From: Antitrichia curtipendula | Lineage: Eukaryota; Streptophyta; Bryopsida; Hypnales; Leucodontaceae | NCBI GenBank assembly: GCA_951230915.1 | Contig: OX579633.1 | Span: 6,608,145-6,672,144 of the forward strand | Direction: 5' to 3' | Length of the DNA stretch: 64,000 nt | Shown: positions 53,750 to 64,000 of the stretch, piece after piece | Layout of the letters: the number at the start of each line of letters is the position of its first letter | Numbering within the stretch: the first letter of the stretch is position 1 | Notes under the pieces: model-generated | Databases searched by the model: none | Told to the model about the DNA's origin: nothing | What the model saw: only the letters and a program-made list of their open reading frames with translations | Made by a program: the position numbers and the translations under genes

Positions 53750-55594
53750 TTAACCCCTAATGTCCCAAGTTTAAGAGTCCATTTTCTTTGAATTTTTTTT
53801 CAAATTATGCTCCTAAAATTTTTAGCTTTTGAGGAGCATAATTTTTATTTTAATCTTTGTCTTTGAAAAAAAGTTATTATAAGCCCCAAATAGGCAACGG
53901 CCAAAGGCAAGCAACAAAAAAACACAAAAAAATGGAAATAGTTTAATTTTTCAAATTTCATATAGATTATATTTTTGTCTATGTGGAAAGATATGATTTA
54001 TTCCAATTGGATAAGTGATGTAAACGTTTCAAAGCTTTTTGTTTTATAGGCAATTATACCCTTTAGATGATTTCTAAAACCTTTCAAAGACCTTTTTAGC
54101 CTGGTTCCCATCCCTGCTCTCCTCACAAAGTCCAAAAGTTTCCACTCAATGGACTCTTCATGGAAAGTTCACAACCACTCCCGATGAACATTGATGATTG
54201 GTGGACTAGTAGCCCAAGTTTGTCACTGTTCATAAACAACCAATTTATCAACCTTTGAAACTTTAAAGTACACACAACTTTTAAGAAGTGGGATTCATAC
54301 TCAAAAAAATTTAGACATACTGGGCATCCGTGACTCACAGCTTGAAAACCCCCATAATTGTGGGGTTGAATCAAAGAGAAGACAAGATCTTTATACAAGT
54401 GGGTAGTGGTAGGCAATACAACCCATGTGGGATGTATAAATTAGAATTAATAGGAGTTCAACCGCTCATAGTTAAGTCAAAAGCAGAAATTGTGTTCAAA
54501 ATAGAATTTTAGACCTCTTTTAGGCATAGTATAATAAAAAATTTCAAAATAATTTAGACTAAGAAAATCTTTAAAATGAATGTAAATTTCATCCCCAAAA
54601 ATCTTTTTGTAATCTTGAACCGCCGAAAAAAAGTTATGGACAAAATTCAAAGAAGAGGTTTGAAAATGCCAAAGGAAATGGCCCTTCAAATCCCTCTTTG
54701 AATTCTATCCATAACTTTTGATTGGAGACTCAAAATCTGAAACGGATTTTTGTAGATGAAATTTAGCTTGATTTTTTACATTTACTCAGCTCAAAGTGTT
54801 TTGAAAAAAGTTATTCTACTATGCCTAAATGAGGCCTGAAACTATACTTTCAATACAATTCCTAGGTTTTGACAATGAGCAATCAAGCTCTCATCTTCAA
54901 ATTATCCCATATCCTTTGAGGGTTCATGAAGGACAATGCATTTCCTTATAAAAACAACCTCTCTACCTTCCAAAGTCACAATATGTCAATGAGTCCTTTC
55001 CTCCCCTACCAGGATTCTTTTGAGTGGTAGGTAGTCAAATGATAGATAGGTAATTGATTGTCAATGGATTATCTTCGTTGTTTCGCATTTTTAATTAAAT
55101 TATATGTCGACGTTGCTATCAAGGTACAATGATTTCCTTGTCTGATGTGGCAGTCTTCTGACCACATTAGATTAGTACCTACAATAGCCACCAACAAAGA
55201 CGGGCTTACGGAAACATCTTGGGAACTTGCAGGCTTCCAAAGACTTCAGAAATCATCTAATGAAGTTCTTGAGAAAATAATGTATTTGATTCATTTACGA
55301 AGTCAATTTTAACAATTTTTCCCCACAAAAAAGTTGCACATGGTTCAATTTGCTTTCTAGAAGTATTTCATAACTGGAATTAGTGTATTTCATTTCTGTT
55401 TTATGGCTATTAATTAGTATAGTTTTTTCTTCTATTTCATACCTACTTTAATTGAATAATTTTTTAAAGAATGAAAATCATGGAAGGTCAGATGAGTTTT
55501 TTTCCCATGCAAAGAAACAAGTGTTTAAATTTTTTGAAAATGGTAGTGTTGAGTTTTTTTGACGAGAAAATGGCCTTGGGATTTCAAAAGTTAA
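53750..55594 (-). mobile_element. TTAA-family element interrupted by a ~1.1-kb insertion
   Basis: Left end ttaacccctaatgtcccaag at 53750. The right end is 'ccttgggatttcaaaagttaa', with TTAA at 55591-55594. First-subfamily sequence occupies 53800-54060 and 55240-55594. Between them lies unrelated DNA, including an inverted-repeat segment at 54480-54860 ('cctcttttaggcatagtata' pairing with 'tattctactatgcctaaatg') shared with the insertion at 3985-4190. Confidence 0.55.
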
Positions 55595-55659
55595 ATTATT
55601 CTTATAGGACTATTTATATTTTATTTGACTCTTTCCTATGAGTTTAATTGGACTTTGCA

Positions 55660-55880
55660 TCACGGGCACGGTTGACAAATTTCAACGTTCACCTCAAAAT
55701 TGCATCCGAAAATTGGATGTCCGGATGCAACGGACCTCAACGTTCGGCGTCCAGCCTGATGGACGTTGAAGTCCACTTATTACGGGACGTCCGGACAACC
55801 CTAGTCACAGGATGTTTGTGGTAGAAACAAAAAGTGTTTGATAATTTCTTGCAAAAAAATTATTCTAATCAAGCATAGTA
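55660..55880. repeat. dispersed 'gacgtccgg' repeat, copy of 38250-38440
   Basis: It shares 'gttgacaaatttcaacgttc', 'ctcaaaattgcatccgaaaa', 'caacggacctcaacgttc' and 'cgggacgtccggacaa' in the same order, with C-to-T differences typical of decayed CG sites. Confidence 0.6.
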
Positions 55881-55887
55881 CTTGCAT

Positions 55888-56807
55888 AAATCCTAAAAGA
55901 CCAAGAATTCATTTGGAGACTCTTGAAGGCTTAGGCATGTTCCTATGATCACAATTTTTGGCATGATTTTTTGAAACTAGTTTTTGAAGATGTAAAAGTT
56001 CATTAGCTTTTTGAGAATATAATTTTTATTTGAATAGGGGCTCATCACGGGAGCAAAAGTTATGCTATCAAAAGGTCAAAATGGAAATCATCAACACCAA
56101 AGAAATCACAAAATCTCAACAATAAATTTGTGAAGTTTTTGTGTACATAGAAAGCTTTGATTCATTTTATTTAAACTAATGATGAGAAAGTTATGGAGAA
56201 TCTTGTTTTGGAGGCAATCAAAAATATTTTCCTTAAAAAATAACTTATAAGACCCATTTATGAACTCAATTTTTACAATTTTTAGAAGAGAATTGCACAT
56301 AGTTTATTTTTCTTGCTTACACAATTTTATTGTTGGGATTAGTGTGCTCCAATTCCATCTTAGAGTTATTTAAAAATTTAGATTTTTCCTCAAGCTCATA
56401 CCTACTTCTACTTAACAATTCTCTTAAGAATGAAAATCAATTTTATTTCTTGTGAATTTTTTCAAAAGAGTCTTAACTCAATTTTTCAACATACAAAAAA
56501 ATTTATTCAAAATTTTATTTGCAAAATTTTCAAATTAAGAAGATTCAAAGTCACAAAATCTAATTAAGACAAGGTTTAAGAAGAAACATTTTCTTCACTG
56601 TAAATGCAAATATCATGCAATCTCCATAATGAAAGTTTTTGAAATTTCTTCCATATAATCTCATGCTAGTTGACTAGTTGAGTGCAAGACCCTATGGCTG
56701 GATATGAAAAAAAAATATTAAATTTTTTTTTCCACTTTGCAATAGAAATGGCAGTTTTGAATGTTTTTGGAGGATAAAAGGGGCCTTGGTCCTTCAAAGA
56801 CCATTAA
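55888..56807 (-). mobile_element. TTAA-family element, left end decayed (~920 bp)
   Basis: The right end is ccttggtccttcaaagaccattaa, with TTAA at 56804-56807. The left end (tcctaaaagaccaagaattc) lacks the TTAA. Interior blocks 'gagaatataatttttatttg', 'aaactaatgatgagaaag', 'aaatgcaaatatcatgcaat' and 'tgcaatagaaatggcagttt' follow first-subfamily order, reversed. Confidence 0.65.
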
Positions 56808-58130
56808 TTTTTTTGACAATATCACCAATCAAAGCATTCAATTTGGTGGGGAGCTCAAATTGCAGGTTCTAAAGCCCAAGGATTGGAGTGAGTTTTTGTT
56901 TTTTAACCTGAAAAGGACATTTCATATCTAGGCTTTGTCAAACTTCATTAGATTTTGACGTTAGAACATACATTTCAAAAATTTGATATTCTTCACATAT
57001 AGTAATATATGCATGTCTAAAATTTAGTATCAATTTTTTATAATTAAAAACATTAAATTAAATTTCATATGATTTTTTAAAGAAATTTCTTTGTAAAAAT
57101 TATAATAATTACAAAATGCTTAAAATAGTATGAGATTCTTTTAAAAAATAGAAATAATATTGACAAAGCTACATTAAAGCTACATTATTAAGCTACATTT
57201 TTAGTTAAGTTTGAAAACATTTAAAATCAAGAACTATGTGAAATTCAAATTTTTGACTTTCAAAATGTCTATGGGCCTTGCAATGTCCTTTAATTTAAGG
57301 GCTAAATAAAATATTTTAAAATAAAAGAAGGCAAGGGATCAATAATAGGAAATCCATAAAAATCTAAACATTCAAATAATTTAATTAAAATCCATTGTTT
57401 AGCCTCTGCTTGTTTGTCAGATTGTTTTTTGTTTTTAAGGTAAATATGGGAAGAAGAGTCCGCTGCAAAAGGACATGTAAGTTATTATGTTTTTTTGGAA
57501 TGAAAGTGAAATTTTCATTTGTGAGAAAATAAATAAATTATAACGATCAGTTCAACAAATAGAGGGATGTGCTGTTACTCATTACTCTGCACTTAATTTT
57601 TGATCTTTTCTATAGAACATAAACAAAGAGATCCTTTCTCTATCAATCCGGCAAAACTCCAAATTAAGAGATGTATGCTCTCCCTAAATTTTTGGTTTGA
57701 GATGATTATTTCTCTTAAATCGAATGGATTTAAAGTAGAATAGAGCCCATTTCCAGTTTTCCACCAACTACCTAATTTCATCATCCTACTTTTGACCCAA
57801 TTCCACCACTAAAATCATCCAAATCTGTTCATTTTTTTGACAAAAATAGTACATTAATGTCAACAAGGGATAACATGTCAATTCTTTATTGGTGAATACT
57901 TAAGTGCCATTAGATACATAGAAAGGCGATTTTAGATTGTTTGTAGGAAGTTTATCACTCCACTTTATGGGCAGTTTTGTAATTTCAGGGCAAACCATTT
58001 TAGAAATTCAGAGAAATTATAGTTTTAATCAAAAAGTTACAATTCCACTTGGATTTGATTAGTGAAACAAATGCACACCTCAAAAAATATGTTTGCCTCC
58101 ACCTCCAAGATAATCAGATTCCAAATCCGG
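56808..58130. other. AT-rich intergenic DNA, nothing recognised
   Basis: No gene-like frame. A short block near 57915 (tacatagaaaggcgatttta) is shared with the MITE at 8508-8759, so a decayed relative may lie here. Confidence 0.4.
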
Positions 58131-61100
58131 GTGGTAATAGGCTTGTCTACCTTTAGAGCCCTATGCTTAACTAGTTAACTCCTGGATCTCCTTCGGCCTG
58201 AGTCACGGCAGGTATCAGGTTGTGTCTTGATTCAGATGAGAACAACACTGTAGCATGCACTTAAATAAGTTGCTTAACACCGACAAAACACCTGCCAGAC
58301 ACCTAATCAACTTTGTCAAATCCTGCATCAAAATAATGAGAAATGCACACTGCTTTTACTTATTAATTTCTTCAGACTCTTGGATCCTATTTCCACTGCG
58401 CATGCATGACGAGAGCACCAGGCCAAGTGCTGCAGCTAAACTAATAAGCCTCACCGGCAAGCTGGACTAATTCAAGTCAAAGGTTTGACAATTGATTCTT
58501 GACCGAATCCTTTGAGCTTCTCAAGCTGCCAAGTATAAAAGACAATTTGCGGTCTTGAGATCATCAAATAACCTATTATTGATTCACGATATGGAGCCGT
58601 GCATGGAGCTTCTTGAATCAGTTGACGTACACCCATTCAGGTGGGGCTCTCTTATAATTATCAGTCAAATTTTCCACGGCTTTGATCGATCATTTGACTC
58701 CCTACCAGCCAACGACATTGGTTTCGCAAGAGAAAACAAAACACTTGCTTGGCACGCAGCTGGGGACGCTGGGGACGTGGCCAGAGGGAGATCACAGACC
58801 CTTCCATTCATTCATTCATTCATCAAATTTCAGTTTCCTTGTGTGACTGAGAGCTCGTATCGGTTTTTGTCTCTTACAGCACGCTTGATGTGAGTGGTAC
58901 GTACCGGCCTTACCAGCTTCCCCCCCGGGGCCTACCCTTCCCCTTGGGATAAGTTAAGTTAGTCTGGAGAGCCAAAAAATCTGTGGTGGTTATAAGATGT
59001 CTCGAAGCACGCGCCTAGCTCGTCTCGGAGAGTGTGCTCGTCGCGTCTACGACAGGCGGGGCTTCGATCGATCGGTAGGTACGTACACCAGACAGTCTAG
59101 TAGCAGCCAGCATCTCTTATCTGCTCACTTATTGCCAAAGTCTATGCCATCATCAGCTTGCAGTACTAGCTACTCATCTTGAATGGAAGCAGCTGGGCTA
59201 GCTCTCAGTCTACTTCGTGATATTAGCAGGACCGAGAGAAGTAGCTGCTGGCTGCTGTACTTACGAACTTGTTGCTGCGCGCTACAGTATAACTTGTTAT
59301 TAGTTTTTGCTCCCCCTTGCACCGATTTGATGACGCAAGACACCCACAGGTTCCTCCTGTGCTTCAGCCTTTGCCCTAATGAGCTCCTGACTGACTGCCG
59401 CCTGTGACAATCATAATTCGTCAGCAATTGGTAAGGTAATCCCAGTTAGAAATAATTGGAAGTAAGTTTCGTATACGGCGCTAGTAAAGGAAGGGTTCGG
59501 AGATCGAGGGAGAGTGACGTCGTTTTCCCTCCAAGCTAGCTTTCAGATTCCCTGCTTTTATCTCGTTGCTGTAGAACTACCATCAAGTCGATCACCTGCA
59601 TGACGAGCTGCCTGCCTCAGTCATATATCACGAAGTTAAATTTCGTCGCCAACATAATGCAGAATGATCCTTTCCATGCCAGGAAGGTTGTCACTTTAAT
59701 CAGCCTTGAAAACTTCATTCCGACGTGATTCCGACAGCGTCATATGCAGGGGGGTGTTTTTACTGGTGGCTTGATTAAGAAAGATTTGAATGCAAGCGCG
59801 TACCGGCCAACTTGGGTGATCCTGACGCTGAGTTATGATTGGAGTAAGGTATGAATTAAGAAACCAAACTCTTGCTCTCAAATTCTTATGTAGAGACTGG
59901 CATCTGTGGCGGGGACGAAGATGGCTCCCAAAAGTGACACTGCCATACTCAATGATGTGGACAAAGACTGATTGACATTAACAGGACCTTTAACAATCAG
60001 TCTTTACATAAGGTGGCTAAGCTAGCTAGTACATGGTCTTATTTGATCACCTCTGTACCAGAAACTCTTCGGATTTTTGCCCAAATACAAGCGAATGAAG
60101 TGACTGGCAATCTAAATTGGAAATTATGCTCCTTGCTTGCTGTGGTGACTGTCCTCGCGGCACGAGCTCGTCCGGAAGGATCGGACATACATTCTCTCCA
60201 CGCACCAGCTCAAGAATTTGTAACAACATGCTTCTGTTTGGTAACAATTGGATGTAGCTGTTTGTGGAAAATATGGTGTCCAGGCAGCAGCAGAAACTGA
60301 CAGGGACATCCTGACAAGGCAAGCTGAAAAACTGCGATGAAACTGACCTGACCTGCCTGACCTGACAGGAAGAGCAATGCAAGCATAACTTACTACCAAA
60401 CACATGATGGGAGCATATCAGCGTTCATTCTTAGGAATTAATTTTCTATGAGGAAGTCTGCGTGGGTGCGTGACTCTCTTGCTACGATCATCAACTTGGC
60501 CAATTGATACCATGTGAGCCTTGTTGACAAGAATATTTATGATTTCATTAATTGTCTCCTCATGCTTGTTTAGTTTCAGTACCTTGTCTGCTCTCGTAGC
60601 AATAATGACTGCCGAGGTCAAAACCGAGGTATCTTAGTCCTCGGAGGCCAGGCCGGGGTGAGCTTCTTCTTGTATACTTCCCACACAACTAAGGTCCACG
60701 GTATATATAAACTTGCACCCTATTTTGTGGTTGAGTAGGCGGCTAGGGCCCTACTCTCAATGGCAAAGTCAGTCTAAAAACTTGCATATCTACAATTAGT
60801 CTGAAAATCATACTAAAATCATGAAAGAGAACCATTCTGTAATTACGACTATCAGCTAACATGTCGGTTATAATATTTAGTGTCAGAGTTGTAGTGAATC
60901 GTATGTTCGCTGTCAGTAGCTCTGTGACAGTCTTAGATTGTGCCCCAGCCTGTGCTGCCCGGTTCGGTTGATTAGTGGCCGGCAGAAAGGAAGTGACACA
61001 GGCAGCAAAACTTAAGTTAATAACCCAAGTGTTCATTCAGGGAACTGAACGCTGAAGTTATGCTGTATTTTTTTTGTGATTTTTTGCAGCAAAATGGGCA

Positions 61101-62126
61101 AGCCAATCCCCAAGAGAGAGGATCCAAGTTTCAGGTTCCTTTGCAACGAAATCTCACCTTTCACGTTCCAAAAAAAATACTAAACAAAATGCCGAAGTGA
61201 GGTACGTGTCTCAATTCCAGACAATTAGTATATATAATACTCTTGTTCGGCACCATACGCCCATGACGATCCCAATAGCTTCCAGGCTGGCCTGGCTAGC
61301 TGAGGCCTGCTGACACAGACAACCTGCGGGTGACTGCCGCCAAGCAATGACAAAGCATCCTTTATAGTTTACTTTCGCCCACGGGGAACCGTGCCCCAAC
61401 CAGATCACATTCATTCACAAGCACGCACATTTAATGGGGAGTGTGTGTTTAATGGACTGGTATTCAACGTAGTAAGGTAGTACCATAGTTGCAACTGAGA
61501 ATTTTGTTTTCCTTGTAACGTAAATTACTTTCTTGCACTCCAAGTACGTTTACTTTCAATACAGCGTAAGGTACCATAAGCTTAGCTGATCCAATTATAC
61601 AGAACTCAATGTGGGACTTTCTCGCCCCCTGTTAAGGGGCTCTAATCTAATCCGGTGTAGCTTATGTACCAACTTCATTAATCTTCCTAATTTGAATTTT
61701 TAAAAAAACTAGCTATCTCCTATGAACCTGAGGTAAGGTAGGTAGTAGAGAATCTGTTGAGCGATAGAGCAACTGCAACACGACTACCTCAGAAAATCAT
61801 AGGAACCAGTGATTCCTGACAGCGAACAAGATCTTCCACCAAGTACTATCAATACGTACCCGTCGAGCGCTGGTAACATTGAGCAAGCCACGGCAGGGCC
61901 ATGCCCAGTTGCTGCTCAAGCCTCAAACTAAGGTAAGGAAATATATTAAACTAAAATCCTACTGAAACTTGTTGTCGCTGTCAGCGTTACGTTGTCGATC
62001 ACAGTCTCTTATTACAAGCTAAAGCCAGGAAGTTAATATGATGATCTCACGCGGATACCAAGCCAGTATTTTACAAGCGACCATTGGAACTTGGCAGTGA
62101 GAATTTCGATCCCGTCCATAATTTGC
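58131..62126. other. intergenic region of balanced composition, no gene recognised
   Basis: Composition changes from AT-rich to about even near 58130 and stays so to the EPFL gene. Frames such as 58555-58893, 60013-60300 and 60047-60403 overlap on opposite strands and match nothing I know. Minor features are a (cattcatt)n run at 58804-58824 and several ctagctag / gtacgtac strings. The part nearest 62126 is presumably 3' UTR of the EPFL gene. An unrecognised non-coding transcript cannot be excluded. Confidence 0.35.
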
Positions 62127-63899
62127 TTATGGCATGTAGTACCTGCTGCCGCACTGGCATCGCCAAACCTCAGGGTAATACTCGGTCTCGGAGATGACGC
62201 CATGTGGGCTGCCGATGGCAATGTGCACTGCCTTGCAAGGTGAGCAGGTGCCGCACTTGGCCATGCAAGTGGGGGGAGACGACCCCACCAAGCTTCGTCT
62301 GCTACTGCTGCCGCTGCTGCCATCGTTTCTGTGGAAATGGAAGATGGAGTCGGCGTCCCGAGGCGCAATTCTCAAATTATCCGGACTCTGAAATTCCACA
62401 ACAGGTGTTTTCATCAGTTCAATGACCAAGGCTAGAGTAGGCATGTAATACAAAAGCTAGACCTGTGGAATAAGTCTCCTTCACACGATTTGCTGCCACG
62501 TACTGTTGGAATTTAATCATTATTTCACTGAAGCTGGAACTGAAAATGTACGTTACTACGCAATTGAGAGTTTCCATGGGTTTCTGGTGTCAAGAGAATT
62601 GGACCCTATCAGGCTAGGCTGCTGTCTGTCTCTAGTGTCACTGAATGAGGCGACGGTGTAAAGAAGGGAGACAGGCTGTTCCTGAGGCGGCTTTCAGAGT
62701 ACTTACACTGCCAACATGAGATTAATTCAAGGACAATGATTCCGGTCCTCCATGCCTGCTACTTTCACGTAGTGGTGTAACTTATGTTCCACAGCAGTAG
62801 AAATTATACTCAAAACTCTGGCGTGACTCTGTGAACTTTTCCAAGCTTACTGCAGGCTTGTTTATGTCTACTATTCAGGGGAATTTAAAGATTCTAAATA
62901 AATTAGCGGCAATTGCCCCTCTGAACCGCCCTCGGGAGTCAGAACGCCTTGTATTCTTCTGGCTGTTTTCTTTTTTTAAATGACACGGTCTCTTTCACTT
63001 AAAGCTGCAATTGACGCGGTTTTGAAAATATTACCTCGATGGTATGTGCTTTCACTTCTGCCGTTTCAGGGAGCGCTTCCAGCTTGGTGGGAGCCGGGCC
63101 AGCTAGTTCGGGTGTTCGCTCCAGATACGAGATCGTCTCCGTGGCTATATTGCCTGTAACGCATCGAAAAATGACAGACGTGAGTTGATCGCTTTCTTCA
63201 ATGAAGACAAAATACGAATCCTCAAATCGATCCACAAAAAAACAATACAGAATGAATCTCGACAATATCTTAAGACCACTGACTTGCCAAATCCATTGGA
63301 GTAAAAGCACATTTTATCCTTGTGTACGTCCTTGGCTACTTCTATATTCCTCTCAACAAGGAGCTAGCATGGCCACATTAAACACAATGATAGAAAATAG
63401 GTGATCTTCTTGGCGAAGCCCATCTACCAGATTAATTGTGTCAAACAGTAAATTCTATAAGACAGGGAACCAAAATATTTCGATACAAGAACAGAAATAG
63501 AGTTGAGAGAAATTCCATAATTCCTAACAATCTCGCTACTGAGCCACAAGAAATGAAGAAAAGAATGAAGAAACTACAATTCTAACTCCTTTCCTTTAAA
63601 TTTCTTAGCCTATAGATTCAGCTACTCCATGTCCAAGGGAAAACCAGCAAAACTGTCTAGCTTGCAGTGACATGATACACTCTGACCGGCAGAGAAAATA
63701 AGCTGAACTCTTGTGTAACTACTAACTCTAATACAGGATGGAAAGTATTCAGATTCACTACAGTTAATAATGGGCGAAGTGAGTGTTATCAAGCAATTGC
63801 AAAGAAGAGAGAATTACCAGCTGGTCCCGTGCGTGCCACGACCGAGGCGGGAAACAGCACCAGAAGCACGAGAGCGCTGATCAACCAAGCGACCGACAT
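62127..63899 (-). CDS. EPF-like (EPFL) secreted cysteine-rich peptide precursor, three exons, 153 residues
   Basis: Exons on the minus strand are 63899-63818, 63153-63035 and 62387-62127. Splices are G|GTAATT / ACAG|GC (inside a Gly codon) and GAG|GTAATA / TTTCAG|AGT (phase 0). Residues 1-22 are a signal peptide (MSVAWLISALVLLVLFPASV). Residues 23-104 are a variable propeptide. The C-terminal ~50 residues are an EPF domain: GSSPPTCMAKCGTCSPCKAV, then EYYPEVWRCQCGSRYYMP at the very end. Six Cys in the pattern C-x3-C-x2-C-x2-C...C-x-C, together with YYPE.WRC.CG, are diagnostic of the EPF/EPFL family. Members are processed, secreted and read by ERECTA-family receptor kinases with TMM to control stomatal spacing or organ growth. 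Six rather than eight Cys, and the GSSPP...CKAVH start, resemble the EPFL4-6 type more than EPF1/2. All exons are intact, so a live gene is likely. Confidence 0.93.
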
Positions 63900-64000
63900 G
63901 GTGCTCCTCTCTCTCCTTGAGCTTCCAACTCTGCACCTTCCACTCACTGAATGATACTCAGAGTCGCAACGAAGCTGATCAAGCGTGTATGTCGAACAGG
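63900..64000 (-). promoter_or_regulatory. 5' leader of the EPFL gene
   Basis: Upstream of the ATG the minus strand reads a purine-rich gagagagaggagcacc leader. The promoter lies at or beyond the window edge. Confidence 0.4.

Noticed and set aside
58555..58893. 112-codon plus-strand frame in balanced-composition DNA
   Set aside because: No recognisable domain or splice context, and it contains a simple cattcatt repeat. Treated as chance.
60047..60403. Overlapping 118- and 93-codon minus frames
   Set aside because: Two frames of the same strand overlap with an opposing plus frame (60013-60300). Nothing favours any of them.
1..64000. tRNA, rRNA or known microRNA genes
   Set aside because: I looked for T-arm-like ggttcgaatcc motifs and common plant microRNA strings by eye and saw none. 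A covariance-model scan would be needed for certainty.
1..64000. LTR retrotransposons
   Set aside because: No paired long direct repeats with TG...CA ends, no primer-binding site and no reverse transcriptase or integrase motifs were seen, although such elements usually dominate plant repeats.

Overview
The window looks like a gene-poor, AT-rich, repeat-laden stretch of a land-plant nuclear genome. The plant evidence is an intron-containing gene for an EPF-like (EPIDERMAL PATTERNING FACTOR-like) secreted peptide, an F-box/kelch-type gene, a typical plant Stowaway MITE, and degraded plant-type transposon genes (SWIM-finger transposase, Myb/NAM-associated-like protein). Gene islands are GC-richer, with long AT-rich spacers between them. 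A seedless plant (moss, lycophyte or fern) seems more likely to me than a flowering plant, but nothing here settles it.

Layout. Positions 1-677 hold the 3' end of a plus-strand gene whose last large exon resembles the C-terminal end of a bacterial/organellar-type DNA topoisomerase I with an AT-hook tail. From 1.3 to 20.2 kb there is no host gene, only decayed DNA-transposon derivatives, a 190-bp tandem array and unrecognised AT-rich DNA. At 21.8-24.1 kb lies an intact two-exon F-box gene whose intron is filled by a minisatellite, followed by a three-fold tandem repeat. From 26.8 to 34 kb come more MITEs, a 90-bp tandem array and a possible isolated first exon. From 34.4 to 45 kb there are three broken coding regions: a SWIM-type transposase, an unrecognised gene, and a Myb-like gene with four in-frame stops. 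From 46.5 to 49.1 kb is a segmental tandem duplication carrying later insertions. From 50 to 57 kb there are further MITEs. From 62.1 to 63.9 kb, on the minus strand, is an intact three-exon EPFL peptide gene.

The most striking signal is a family of about a dozen non-autonomous elements of roughly 0.25-1.5 kb. They are bounded on both sides by TTAA and have inverted ends like TTAACCCCTAAAGGACC. One copy (14793-15745) sits in one arm of an older foldback repeat, and the intact opposite arm shows the empty site with a single TTAA. TTAA is therefore a target-site duplication, the hallmark of piggyBac-type transposition, which is not a usual plant superfamily. No transposase for it is encoded here.

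Other elements are unusually well diagnosed from the sequence. Three hAT-type MITEs have 8-bp target duplications, and one has a paralogous empty site. A CACTA-type foldback element with a 3-bp duplication interrupts the transposase pseudogene in a way that its removal rejoins the reading frame. A Stowaway element is flanked by TA. The window is best read as two or three host genes embedded in layered, long-decayed DNA-transposon debris. I see no LTR retrotransposon, tRNA or rRNA.
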